From Burkholderiales bacterium (GTDB taxonomy: Bacteria > Pseudomonadota > Gammaproteobacteria > Burkholderiales > Burkholderiaceae_C), in assembly GCA_016703325.1 (NCBI GenBank), contig JADJCH010000067.1, forward strand, positions 1 to 64,000: DNA of 64,000 nt, read 5' to 3'. Shown here piece after piece: positions 1 through 9,867 of this stretch. Numbering within the stretch: the stretch's first letter is position 1; the number at the start of each line of letters is the position of its first letter. The notes below the pieces were generated by a model. It did not search any database. It was not told the origin of the DNA and saw only the letters and a program-made list of their open reading frames with translations. A program made the position numbers and the translations under genes.

Positions 1-116
1 GGCGTATTTAGGTCCGATCCCGCCGTTATGCGCAGCAAGGGGCGTCAAGCCGAGCGAATCCACCTACGACGTAGGCCCTCCCGACTGCATAACGCTTCCA
101 AGATCGTCCTCCCCGG
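1..116 (+). repeat. Outer end of degenerate RIT copy
   Basis: It begins GGCGTATTTAGG and contains GTTATGCGCAGCAAGG and CCTACGACGTAGG. The same elements occur, reverse-complemented, at 20758-20871 at the end of the intact copy. A few differences lie just inside the first 12 bases. Confidence 0.85.
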
Positions 117-1434
117 TGGCCGCTGTGGCTGCCGTCAACGAGGAGACGATCGGCGGATTCGCTCAACTTCACTGGGTCCGGCGCGCTGGCGCGCTGGAGC
201 AGCTTTGCCAAGGCGCTGCGCAGGAGCTGCTGAGCGCAGCTACACCATCCGCGCACTGTCGAAAATCGCCTGCAAGCGGGGTGGAGCAACTGGGTCGACT
301 TCGCCCGAGCCCAGGGCCTACCTGCCGAGTAACACGCGGAACTGGCCTGCGTTTCGAGCAGGCGTACGGCGTTCGCGACGGGGAGGTGCTCAAGCTCGGC
401 CAACAGTGGCGGCGGCACCTGTGCTTCGGCATCAAGGTGCTCGACGACTCCGCACGCACTGGCACCATCAGCCGCTTCGTGGTGGAGACGACCGGCTGCG
501 CGTGCCGGCAGGCATGCACAAGACCCTGCGGGAGTATGAGCAGTACGTTTGGGAACGCCGGCATTTTCGGCCCACCAGCCTGGCCGAACACATGCACAAC
601 ATCGCGGTCTTCCCTGGACTTCCTGCGCACTCGCGGCCTGGAGACGCTGGACACCCTGCAGGCCGAGCATCTCAGCGCCTTCGTTCAGACCCGGACGGAC
701 TGGAAGCCGAGGACCGTCGCGTGCGTCTCGTCCAACGTGAGGCAGTTTCTGCGATACCTCTTCATGCGCGGGATCCTGCCGCGTGATCTCAGCGCCGCGA
801 TACCAACGGTCCGGCTGGCAAGCAACGCCAAGGTGCCCTCGGCGTGGGAGCCGGAGCTGGTCGAGCAGCTGCTTTCCGCTGTCGATCGCAGCTCGCCGAA
901 GGGTCGGCGGGACTACGCCATCCTGTTGCTCGCTGCTCGACTGGGACTGCTGGCTGGGCGACATCAAGGTGCTGACGCTCGACCATCTGCATGGTCGACA
1001 TCCACCATTGAGATCGTGCAGAGCAAGACGGGTGAGCCGCTGGTTCTGCCCTTGATCGAAGAGGTTGGTGCCGCGCTCATCGACTACCTACGAGCAGGGC
1101 GACCACCGGTAGAGCACCGGCATCTCTTCACCAACCTGACACCGCCGTTCGATCCAATCTGCCAGAACGACCGGCTCTACCGCGTGGTGGCCTACTGGCG
1201 GGAGCTGGCAGGTATCAAGTTCAAGACGCCGCAGCGTCAGGGCTTGCACTCACTGCGCCACACCCTGGCCACGCGTCTGCTCGCTGCACAGACGCCGTTC
1301 CCGGTCATCTCGGCCGTGCTGGGGCATGCCTCGCCGGCAACGACCTTCATCTACGCCAAGGCCGACGTGGGAGACGCTGCGCATCGCTGCCATCGATCCG
1401 GCCGAGGGAGGTGTGCCATGGCCTCGCCTCGTAA
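116..1434 (+). pseudogene. ritA-like tyrosine recombinase, decayed
   Basis: Remnant of the first RIT recombinase, parallel to the gene at 19451-20722. Recognisable stretches include SLRHTLATRLLAAQTPFPVI (active-site HxxR region) and GHASPATTFIYAKADV (His and nucleophile Tyr region). The GAGGAG ribosome site is kept at about 140, but the ATG that follows it in the intact copy is changed, so the start is lost. Several frameshifts scatter the rest over three frames. It is unlikely to make an active enzyme. Confidence 0.85.
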
Positions 1435-2168
1435 GCCCGCGACATTCAACGGCAACAGCCCCTGGTTCCTCCATCGATGGCGCAGTCCATCCAGGAGAAG
1501 CGAGCCTGTGGCTATCCGCTACCGCAACGTTGGCGAATGGGCCCTGCGCCGACTCGACGCCCATCTGTGCCGCCAAGGCCTGCCGCAGCGTCGAGTTGCC
1601 GCGATCCGTGACCTCATCGTGGCTGACCAAGCAGCCGCACGAGACCGGCAAGACTCAGCGTGCCCGTGTCAATCTGGTTCGCCACTTCGCTCTGTTTATG
1701 CACCGGCTCGGCCTTCCAGCCGATGTGCCAGATCACGCGGTCGGTGCCAAGGAGTCGAAGACGTTTCTGGCGCGGGTGTTGACGCACGAGGAAGTGCGCC
1801 GTTTGCTCGAAGCCGCTGACCGGATCGAGCCGATGGCGTCAACCCACCTGGCGCCATCGTCCTGCCGGAGCTGCTGCGCGCGTCGCTGTACGGATGCGCC
1901 TGCGTCTCAAAGAAGCGCTGAGCCTGCGCATGCGCGACGTCGACCTGGCCCAGGGGCGTGCTGCACATCAACGACACCAAGTTCCCCAAGGATCGCCTGG
2001 TGCCACCCGCCCGTCCACTGGTTGTTCGCCTGCAGAAGTACGCGGCCGCGCTGGGGCCCCGGTCGGACGATGACTACTTCTTCCCGTCACCGCGCGGCGG
2101 GCAACTGCACGGCAGCGGCTGTACCGCAACTACGGGACCCTGCACCGATGCGGTACCGGCCACGGGGG
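1418..2168 (+). pseudogene. ritB-like tyrosine recombinase, truncated and frameshifted
   Basis: It starts ATGGCCTCGCCTCGTAAG, overlapping the end of the ritA remnant exactly as in the intact element at 19467. Segments such as FLARVLTHEEVRRLLEAADR match the intact RitB. Frameshifts occur throughout. The gene ends where the IS21-like end begins at 2169, before the catalytic HxxR and Tyr region, so it is dead twice over. Confidence 0.85.
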
Positions 2169-2218
2169 TGTGACCGCTGGTCAGAACCGCCTCTATTCGC
2201 TGGTGAGGTGGCGGATTT
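2169..2218 (+). repeat. IS21-like left terminal inverted repeat
   Basis: It starts TGTGACCGCTGGTCAG and runs through CCGCCTCTATTCGCTGG. Nearly the same sequence begins at 38786, where it cuts the CRISPR array. Confidence 0.8.
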
Positions 2219-2439
2219 GATCCTGAGCTGATGCGGCGTTGGGTGGGAGGGGGTAGAGCCGGCCCGGCCTCCTGCAGGGGCGGCCGGGCTGGCGGGGCCG
2301 ATGGCGGGGGCGCACACGCGGGCGATGCAGGCTGGGGCTGAGGAGGCGAGGTCGGCGCCATGCCGGTTGACCGCCGTGGCGGCGCTGGGGGATACAACAG
2401 CGCCCATGCCGAAGAAGGTGGGCGCGGCAACGGCCTCTC

Positions 2440-2828
2440 TTGCCGGGATGCTTGACTGCCGACTGCGCCCTACACCGCGTGCCGATGAAGGTGGTGCCGC
2501 GCCAGTGTGGCACCTCTGGGACGCGTCCGTCCAGCACTGCAGCTTCGGTGGCCGACCGAGGTGGGCATGGATGTTCAGGGGCGCTTGTTTCTGTCGCGCG
2601 TTGCCGCGTTCAGGTCGTGCTGTGCAGCCACCGACCGGCAACCGCTACTGCCGGCAGTGCAGTGGCCTGTCGCGCAAGGCGGCTCGACGCGAGAGTGCAC
2701 GCCGATACCAAACCTCCTGGCGAGGCCGTCTGGCCACGCCGCGCGGTCGCGGCGCTGGCGCCAACGCCGCCGTGCGCGGTGAAGGCTGCAATGGCAGGCG
2801 ATGGCGATGGTGGCGAGCAGCACAATGA
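2440..2828 (+). pseudogene. IS21-associated zinc-ribbon accessory protein, remnant (tentative)
   Basis: One frame contains RYCRQCSGLSRKAARRESAR followed by RRYQTSWRGR. This resembles the short Cys/Arg-rich DNA-binding-like proteins often found just upstream of istA in proteobacterial IS21-type elements, which I recall as a family without a firm name. No clean start is visible and the ends are uncertain. The call rests on position and composition. Confidence 0.35.
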
Positions 2829-3041
2829 CGCACCAGGGTTGCCGAGCGGGGTGTCAGCCGCTCCACTGGCGGTATGGACAACTCCAGCACCTCGGCGCCC
2901 GAGCCGGCGGACCCGGCGCCCCACCCCTCACCACCGCTGCGGCCACTGCTGGTTGTGCCGGCGCTGGGACAGGCCGCGCCCGGCTTGGTGCGCCAGGGCT
3001 TCCTGCGCCATGGCCTGCGCCCGATGCGCCCAGGGTGGCGC

Positions 3042-4579
3042 CATGACCATAGCCCCTGACCTCGGGTCGCGCAGATCCTGCGCCCGCATGATGCGGAGAA
3101 GTGGCGGGTTGGCACCATCGCCCGGCAACTGCATGCGCACCGCGACACCGTCGCCGGGTGCTGGCCCACGACGGCCAGGCCGTTGCGCCCTCGCCCTTGC
3201 GGCCCAGCCGCATCTGACGTGTACCGGCCCTTCATCCACTGCGACGCTAGCCAAGTTCCCCAGACTCACCGCCGCACGGCTGTACGCCATGGCCTGCGAA
3301 CCTTTTTGCGGCTACGTGGCTGCGACTCCGCACTTTCGCCACCCATCGCCGAGCTGCGCCCGAGGCCACATCAGCCCAGGCCTACCTGCGCCTGCGCACG
3401 CTGCCGGGCGAGCAGGCGCAGGTGGATTGGGCGCACTTCGGCCATCTGCAGATCGCGCGTGCCCGCGCCCCTGATGGCCTTCGTCATGGTGCTCAGCCAC
3501 TTGCGCATGATCTTCCTGCGTTTCTTCCTGGACGCGCGCATCGACAGCTTCCTGCGCGGCCATGTCGAGGCCTTCATCGCCTTCGGCGGCTGCCCCCGGG
3601 TGGCCCTGTACGACAACCTCAAGAGCGCCGTGCTCGAACGGGTGGGCGACGCGATCCGCTTCAACCCCGAGCTGCTGGCCCTGGCCGCACACCACCCGCT
3701 TCGAGCCGCGCCCGGTGGCCGTGGCGCGGGCAATGAGAAGGGCCGGGTCGAGCGCTCGATCCGCTACATCCGCGACAGCTTCTTCGCAGGGCGAACGTTC
3801 ACCGACTTGGCTGACCTGAATGCGCACGGCCCGGCTGTGGTGCCTGGGCCTGGGCGCCGATCGGCGCTGGCCCGAGGACAGCGCCTTGAGCGTGCGCCAG
3901 GCCTTCGAGGCCGAGGCCCGCAGCTTGATGGCGTTGCCCGAGGGGGTCTTCGAGCTCGGCGAGCGCGTGGCCGTGAAGGTGGGCAAGACACCCTACCTGC
4001 GCTTTGACACCAACGACTACTCGGTGCCGCACACCCATGTGCGGCGCACGCTGACGGTCTGGCCGATGAGAGTGGGTGCGTGTGCTCGACGGCGCCACCG
4101 AACTGGCGCGCCACCGGCGCTGCTGGGACAGCCATGCGCAGATCGAGATGCAGGCCCATGTGCAGCATCTGGTCGATGCCAAGCGCGCCGCAAGGGCCCA
4201 CCGCGCCTGCGACCGTCTGGCGCAGGCCGCCCCGGCCAGTTCGCGCAGCTGCCGCAGCACGCCGGCGCACGCGGCGAGAACCTGGGCCCTGATCACCGTG
4301 TCGTTGATGCGTCTGCTCGATCGCTGGGGAGCTGGCGCACTGCAGGCGGCCATCACCGAGGCGCTCGCGCGCGGCGTGCCCCACCCCAACGCCGTGCGCC
4401 TGGCGCTCGAGCGCCAGTGTGCGGCCAGCGGCGAGCTCCCGCCGGTGGCGCTGGTGCTGCCCGAGTACGTGGCCAGGCGCGACGCATCGGTGCGCATCTA
4501 CGAGCTGCGCTTCTATGACCGTCATCCCGACCAGCAAGCCAAGCACCCCACAACCCCACAGGAGAGCCCCGATGCATGA
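3042..4579 (+). pseudogene. istA: istA transposase, frameshifted
   Basis: IstA is the DDE transposase of IS21 elements. ATG at 3042 is followed by an HTH-like region (ILRPHDAEKWRVGTIARQL after frame correction). The integrase core is visible at about 3420-3820, including GGCPRVALYDNLKSAVL and GNEKGRVERSIRYIRDSFF, which carry the second Asp and the catalytic Glu. The C-terminal region is recognisable up to the stop at 4577-4579. At least three or four frame changes break it, near 3200-3300, 3460, 3700 and 3830-4080. It overlaps istB by ATGA. Confidence 0.85.
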
Positions 4580-5367
4580 CCCCGGCACCGACCGCGCTGC
4601 GCGAGCAGGCCGCCGCCCTTCGCCTGCATGGCCTGATCGAGCACTGGGCCGAGGTGATGGCTCAGCCCGAGCAGGCGAGTTGGGTGGCGCAGATGCTCAC
4701 CTGGGAGGCCACCGAGCGCGGCCGCCGCAGCCTGGAGCGGCGCCTGCGCGAGGCCCACATCGGGCGCTTCCGCCGCTGGCCGACTTCGACTGGGCCTGGC
4801 CCAAGCAGATCGACCGCGCTGCCATCGAAGAGCTGATGACGCTGGAGTTCCTCAAGGACGCCAGCAACGTCGTCCTGGTGGGCCCCAATGGGGTGGGCAA
4901 GTCCATGTGTGCCTGCAACATCGGCTACCAGGCGGTGCTGGCCGGGCACACCGCGCTGTTGACCACCGCCGGGCAGTTGCTGGGCGAACTCGCCGCGCTG
5001 GACAGCGACTCGGGCCTGCGCCGCAAGCTGCGTCAGTACGCCGCCCCGGATGTGTTGATCATCGACGAGGTCGGCTACCTGTCGTACTCCAACCGCCACG
5101 CCGATCTGCTGTTCGAGTTGGTCAGCCGGCGCTACCAGCACAAGAGCACGGTGGTGACGACCAACCGGGCCTTCGCCGACTGGGGCGAGGTCTTCCCAAC
5201 GCGGCCTGTGTGGTGTCGTTGATCGACCGGCTCCGCGCACCGCGCCGAGGTGGTGCGCATCGACGGGGATCTACCGGGCCAAGGAGGCCCAGGAGCGCCG
5301 TGCCCAACGCCTGGCCGCGCGATCGGCCAAGGCGCTGCCGGTTCGCTCGCGCAGGGCACAAGCATGA
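4576..5367 (+). pseudogene. istB: istB helper ATPase, frameshifted
   Basis: IstB is the AAA ATPase partner of IstA. The N-terminal part begins MTPAPTALREQAAALRLHGL at 4576. After a frameshift near 4780 the ATPase core continues with NVVLVGPNGVGKS (Walker A) and VLIIDEVGYLSY (Walker B). A second frameshift near 5195, within FPTRPVW versus NAACVVSLIDRL, separates the C-terminal end. The natural stop is at 5365-5367. It is probably non-functional. Confidence 0.85.
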
Positions 5368-5567
5368 GTGGCTCGCCCACATCACCCGCGGCGTTGGTCA
5401 TCCCCAGGCACTGACGCCTGAGCAGGCGCTCGCCGTCGCCGAGTGCCCTCCAGGCCCTGCGCCGGGCGCTGCGGGCCGCCTACGGGCCGCAGATGCAGCA
5501 GGCCTGGCGCGAACAGCTCCTGCTCCGACCAGGGGCCCCCTGAGTTCGATCCCGACGCGCCGTTCTA
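5364..5567 (+). pseudogene. Small third ORF of the IS21-like element, decayed
   Basis: Immediately after istB, sequence reading RRALRAAYGPQMQQAWREQL and ending in a DPDAPF-type tail suggests a short protein. It resembles in layout and acidic ending the small ORF after the ATPase at 25941-26155. Frame breaks prevent a continuous reading. No function is known to me. Confidence 0.3.
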
Positions 5568-5629
5568 ACCCATCTGAACCGGCCATGCCTGTGGGCACCG
5601 GTCAGACCTCAACCAACCTTATCCCCACC

Positions 5630-5649
5630 AGGGCCTGCATGCAGGCCCT
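5630..5649. terminator. Perfect 20-bp palindrome inside IS21-like element
   Basis: AGGGCCTGCATGCAGGCCCT is fully self-complementary and followed by TTCCC. It lies after the IS coding region and could act as a transcription stop for the element, although the T-run is short. Confidence 0.4.
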
Positions 5650-5700
5650 GTTCCCATTGGGCCCCGGCCTCTTCGCCCTATGCCCACGCTGCTCGTCTGA

Positions 5701-5750
5701 AAAACGCCGCCTCGCCACCGAATAGACGCGGGTTTGCGTCAGCGGCAACA
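5701..5750 (-). repeat. IS21-like right terminal inverted repeat
   Basis: Its reverse complement aligns with 2169-2218 over about 50 positions with roughly a quarter mismatched. Shared blocks include the CGAATAGA core and the terminal AGCGG-ACA. It marks the right boundary of the element. Confidence 0.65.
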
Positions 5751-5810
5751 TCAGGTGCCCGACAGGCGCGCGGGACGTGAACGGGTCCTGCGCAACCCGC
5801 AGATCACCAT

Positions 5811-6637
5811 TTAGGGGCCGTAGTGCCAGCCTTTGCGGCGGTGCACGCGCAGGCGCTTTTCGATGTCCGTGCATCCATCCTTCAGCATCGTTCCGATGTG
5901 AAGCAGGCGGCTGCGGGTCATGCGGTGAGACAGTGCCGCGACACTCAAGGCGTCCAGAGGCTGTCCCATCTCATCCCGAAAAGCCTGACCGACTGCGCTG
6001 ACGCCCAGGTTCACGGTGTCCTGAACGATGGCCACCCCTTCCTGGCGCGTGCGGGTGCTGGCGCGTTCGAGAAAGCTGGTGGTAACGCCATGAAAGCCCT
6101 TCCGAGAGCTTAGCCGATGCGCTCGATGACTTCTGAGCGCTCTTCGTCGTCAAGGGCGGCGAGCAACGCCAAGCCGCCCGCGCCGACCCCCAGGGGGCGT
6201 CGGCTGCCTACATCCAGGACCAAGGTCCGAATGGGAAAGCTGCCTTCATGACGATGCATGCAAACGGCATCGAAGCCGCTGCGCACGACCAGATACACCG
6301 TGTCGCCGGTTTCAGCGGAGAGGCGATCCATGACCTCCTCGCACAGGTCGCGCAGGTCGTACATCGTTGCGCCTGCCATGCCGAGTTCGAAGGCCAGGGG
6401 GCCGAGGCGGTAACGCTTGAGTTCATCGTTGCGAGCGACCAAGCGTTCGTCAGATAACTGCCGCAGCACGCGGTGCACGGTGGGATGGGGCAAGTCAGCG
6501 CGAGCAGCCAGTTCCGTCAGCGCCAATCCGCGCGCGCCAGCGGTCGCCAGAATCTTCAAGAGCATGACGCCTCGCCTGAGTGATCCGGCATCGCTCGCCT
6601 TGGTGGATTTCTGGGGGTCGTGTTCCGTGTCGTGCAT
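5811..6637 (-). pseudogene. IclR-family transcriptional regulator, frameshifted
   Basis: IclR regulators pair an N-terminal winged HTH with a C-terminal ligand domain and usually control adjacent catabolic genes. ATG at 6637 starts MHDTEHDPQKSTKASD. The HTH includes LALTELAARADLPHPTVHRV, and the ligand domain includes LGVGAGGLALLAALDDEER. The frame then meets a stop (ERIG, about 6113). The natural continuation, GFHGVTTSFLERASTRTRQE to KRLRVHRRKGWHYGP, lies in another frame and ends at 5811. More than one base change is needed to restore it. It is divergent from the SDR-fahA pair it presumably regulated. Confidence 0.8.
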
Positions 6638-6798
6638 GTTGGAACTGTGCCGCAAGTTGGTCCGTGCGCCCACGTGAAACAGCGCCGTCCTGTCCGAATA
6701 TTGGAATCTGGTCCCGGGCAAATTGGTGCTGCCATCTAGAGTCTGATCCCATTCGTGTCCTATGGGGCACGCGAAAGAGTCTGAATTGAGAGGATCCT

Positions 6799-7549
6799 GT
6801 GAACGAGCACTTGCTTGAAGGTCGGGTCGCCCTGGTGACCGGTGGCAGCAGCGGTATCGGTGCTGCCTGCGTGCGTCTGTTGGCTCGCGAGGGTGCACGG
6901 GTGTTGATCGGTTACAAAGCCGGGAGGGAGCGCGCCGAGCAATTGCGCTCCGAACTTCCGGGCGAAGGTCATCTGTTGGTCCAGTTGTCGCTGGAGGACT
7001 TTGCTGCGCACGAACGGCTGGCCGCCGAACTGAGCGAGCGGTTCCCCGCGCTCGATGTGCTGGTGAATTCCGCAGGTCGGACACAGCGCATTGCGCATGC
7101 CGATCTCGACACCATGGACGCCCGGCTGTATGGCGACATCCTGATGGGGAACGCTGCCGGTACGTTCTCGGTGATCCGCGCCTTCCTGCCGCTGATGCGG
7201 CGAAGTGAAGACGCGGTGGTGGTCAACGTTTCTTCGGTATCGTCCTTCACCGGGTCCGGCAGCAACCTAGCCTACTGTGCTGCCAAGTCGGCCATGGATA
7301 CAACCTTGAAGTCGATGGCCCGTGTGTTCGGCCCCAACTTGCGATTCCTCAGCGTGGCACCAGCATCGGTCGATACGGACTTCGTGGCCGGGCGCTCCCG
7401 GGAGGAGATCGAACGGAAGGCCAAGGCAACCCCCTTGGGGCGTGTCGTGTCGCCCGACGATGTTGCTGCTGCCGTGTTGTCCTGCGTGAGCCACTCTGAA
7501 GACTGCAACGGGCACTCGGATCGTCATTGATGGCGGGTTCACGCTGTGA
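6799..7549 (+). pseudogene. Short-chain dehydrogenase/reductase with C-terminal frameshift
   Basis: SDR enzymes carry out NAD(P)-dependent alcohol/ketone interconversion. The start MNEHLLEGRVALVTGGSSGI shows the glycine-rich cofactor motif TGGSSGIG. The catalytic Ser-Tyr-Lys set appears as NVSSVSSF and YCAAKSA. Near 7492 the frame shifts, giving a spurious end at 7530. In the neighbouring frame the normal SDR tail TGTRIVIDGGFTL ends at TGA 7547-7549, which overlaps the GTG start of the next gene. That coupling argues the frameshift is recent or a sequence error. The catalytic core is intact. Confidence 0.8.
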
Positions 7550-8873
7550 GCGCCATCGACCGTACCCATGACGTCAGCGTGTCATCCTGGGTGGCTTCGG
7601 CCAACAGGGCGGACACGGACTTCCCTGTGCAGAACCTGCCGTTTGGAGTTTTCCGCTTGCGCGGCAGTGCCGATCCGGCAAGGTGTGGCATTGCCATCGG
7701 CGACCAGATTCTTGATGTGAGCTGTGCAACTGGCGCCTTTAGCGGAGCGGCCAGAGAGGTAGCGCAGGCATGTGCCGGTACCAGTTTGAACTCGCTCATG
7801 CAAATGCCGGCCCAGTCCTTGGCAGCCTTTCGTCTCCAGGTCTTTGACTTGCTCAGCGAAGCGAGCATCGATGGCCCCCAACGCCTGGGCGCGGCGCTGG
7901 TGCCGATGCAGGCAGTCGAGATGGTGCTGCCGGTGCAGGTGGCTGGCTACACGGACTTCTTCGCATCGGTTCACCATGCGACGAATGCCGGCCGGCTGTT
8001 CCGACCAGATCAACCCCTGCTGCCGAACTACAAGTACGTGCCGGTTGGCTACAACGGTCGCGCCGCCAGCGTGCAGATCAGCGGCGAGCCGGTGCGGCGG
8101 CCGCAGGGGCAGTTGCGACTGGCTGGAACGGATGCGCCGGCCTACCTTCCCTGCGAGCGGCTGGATCACGAGGTGGAATTGGGCCTGTTCGTCGGGGCGG
8201 GCTCACGGCGAGGTACGCCGATTTCTGTGGGTGATGCCTGGCATCACGTGTTTGGTGTGTGCCTTCTCAACGACTGGTCGGCACGTGACATCCAAGTCTG
8301 GGAGGCTCAGCCGTTGGGACCGTTCCTGGCCAAGAGCTTTGCCACCAGCGTCTCTCCCTGGATCGTCACAGCTGCTGCGTTGGCTCCGTTCAGATGTCCT
8401 GCCGCGCCGCGAGGCGTCGGAGACCCTGCACCGTTGCCGTACCTATGGGATGCTGCCGACCAATCTGAGGGGGGGGTGCACATCGAGATCGATGCGCGCT
8501 GCTGAGTAGCAGCCGCATGCGTAGTTTGGGCATGGCCGAACATCGGCTGTCCCGCTCTGACAGTGCGTCGCTGTACTGGACTCCGGCACAGATGCTGGCC
8601 CACCATACCAGCAACGGCGCGTACTTGCAGACTGGTGACCTGATCGGCACCGGGACGATTTCTGGGGCGGACGTCAATGCGATGGGCAGCCTGCTGGAAA
8701 TCACACGCGGCGGTCAGGTGCCTCTAGAGTTGCCTTCTGGTGAGCTGCGGCGTTTCCTGGAGGATGGCGACGAGCTGACGCTGATCGCACGCTGCGAGCG
8801 CAGCGGCTTCAAGTCGATCGGCTTCGGCCAGTGCCGTGGGATGGTCCTGCCAGTGGCATCGGGTCTGGACTGA
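7546..8873 (+). pseudogene. fahA: Fumarylacetoacetase-like hydrolase, frameshifted
   Basis: Fumarylacetoacetase cleaves fumarylacetoacetate to fumarate and acetoacetate, the last step of the homogentisate (tyrosine) route. The N-terminal domain has LPFGVFRLRG. The catalytic domain has YTDFFASVHHATNAGRLFRP, LLPNYKYVPVGYNGRAASV and LGLFVG, all close to the family signature. The frame breaks near 8500 (DARC, stop). The remainder, MAEHRLSRSDSASLYWTPAQ to GTGTISG, continues to 8873. It follows the SDR with a GTGA overlap, as in a small aromatic-catabolism operon. As read here it is interrupted. Confidence 0.8.
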
Positions 8874-9559
8874 GCAAATCTCGTGGCATGCTCGAAGATG
8901 ATGGTGATGCTTAGGCGAACGGAACTGGATTACCGCACGAACAGTGGCTTGCTTGACGTGCTGGTAAGCCATCCTGTGTCAGGGACGGCTCGGCGGACAG
9001 AGCGTGCACTCGCTCAGCGCCTTTTTGAAGGCCAGGGAAATCGCTACCACAGACTCCGAGCTTGTCAGCCCGGGCAGGAACTGGAAAGTGAGGTCCTTGG
9101 GGATGTGTGGGATCGCGGCCAGTGTCGCCTTCGTCGCATTTCTGTTCGGCACTGCCATCCTGGCCGTGCCACGCCTCGCGCTCAACATTCCGGACAGGAT
9201 CTGGCCGGCTTCGGCATTGAGGCGCCTTTTTCATTGTCGCACCGGACTTACTGAAATCTTTGTGAATGTGTCGTCTGCGCCTGCGTTCCCTTAAGCAGCA
9301 GACGCGCCCCTACCCTCCTTAAGACACAAGGGAGAGGTTTTGCCCCGTCAGCAGGGAGGGCAGATCAGATCGCCGATGCAAGGTCGCTCCTAGGCGCGAA
9401 GCGTATCGCTGAGTCGGCTGTTCCTGTGAGCGGACCCGCAAGGGGGCTGCCGCAGTTCAGCAAAGTGATCGAACCCGACGCTGGCAGCTGTGCCGGTGTG
9501 ACTGGACGCGTCGGCGTGTGTAACCATGCAGGAATGATTCTTCCTGGGAGAACTGAAGC
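8874..9559. other. Region without a convincing gene
   Basis: Short ORFs on both strands (for example 9004-9294 plus and 8979-9188 minus) show no motif I recognise. AAGACACAAGGGAGAGG and similar purine-rich stretches lie upstream of etfB. It is probably a gene remnant plus the etfB promoter region. Confidence 0.4.
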
Positions 9560-9867
9560 GTGAAGATTCTCGTGGCGGTGAAACGAGTGGTGGACTACAA
9601 CGTCAAGGTGCGCGTGAAGAGCGATGGCACCGGCGTTGACATCGCCAACGTCAAGATGAGCATGAACCCCTTTGACGAGATCGCCGTCGAAGAGGCCGTG
9701 CGGCTGAAGGAAAAGGGCGCCGTCACCGAGGTGATTGCCGTCTCCTGCGGCCCCACGCAGTGCCAGGAAACGCTGCGCACGGCCATGGCCATCGGAGCCG
9801 ACCGCGCCATCCTGGTTGAGACCCCAGATGGCCCGGGAAGCGAATTGCAGCCGCTGGCTGTGGCTAA

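Larger units (their letters stand above)
1..2168 (+). mobile_element. Degenerate, truncated RIT (recombinase-in-trio) element
   Basis: This is a decayed second copy of the RIT element at 17325-20871, in the opposite orientation. Positions 1-116 match the reverse complement of 20758-20871, and the following sequence parallels ritA and ritB with many indels. The copy stops at 2168, inside ritB, where the end of an IS21-like element begins; ritC is missing. The first bases of the window (GGCGTATTTAGG) are exactly the RIT terminus, so the window may start at a repeat boundary. Confidence 0.85.
2169..5750 (+). mobile_element. Decayed IS21-like insertion element
   Basis: The element is bounded by TGTGACCGCTGGTCAG at 2169 and a related inverted end finishing AGCGGCAACA at 5750. 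The two roughly 50-bp ends align as an imperfect inverted repeat. Inside are istA- and istB-type genes with an ATGA overlap, both frameshifted, plus an upstream zinc-ribbon-like remnant. At about 3.6 kb it is longer than a minimal IS21, explained by the extra 5' gene. No target duplication is visible: the left flank is ritB and the right flank leads to iclR. This suggests a later deletion or rearrangement. Confidence 0.8.

Noticed and set aside
2645..3235. A minus-strand gene in the IS21-like element
   Set aside because: No motif or ribosome site, and it crosses the istA N-terminal region in antisense. It is treated as a shadow.
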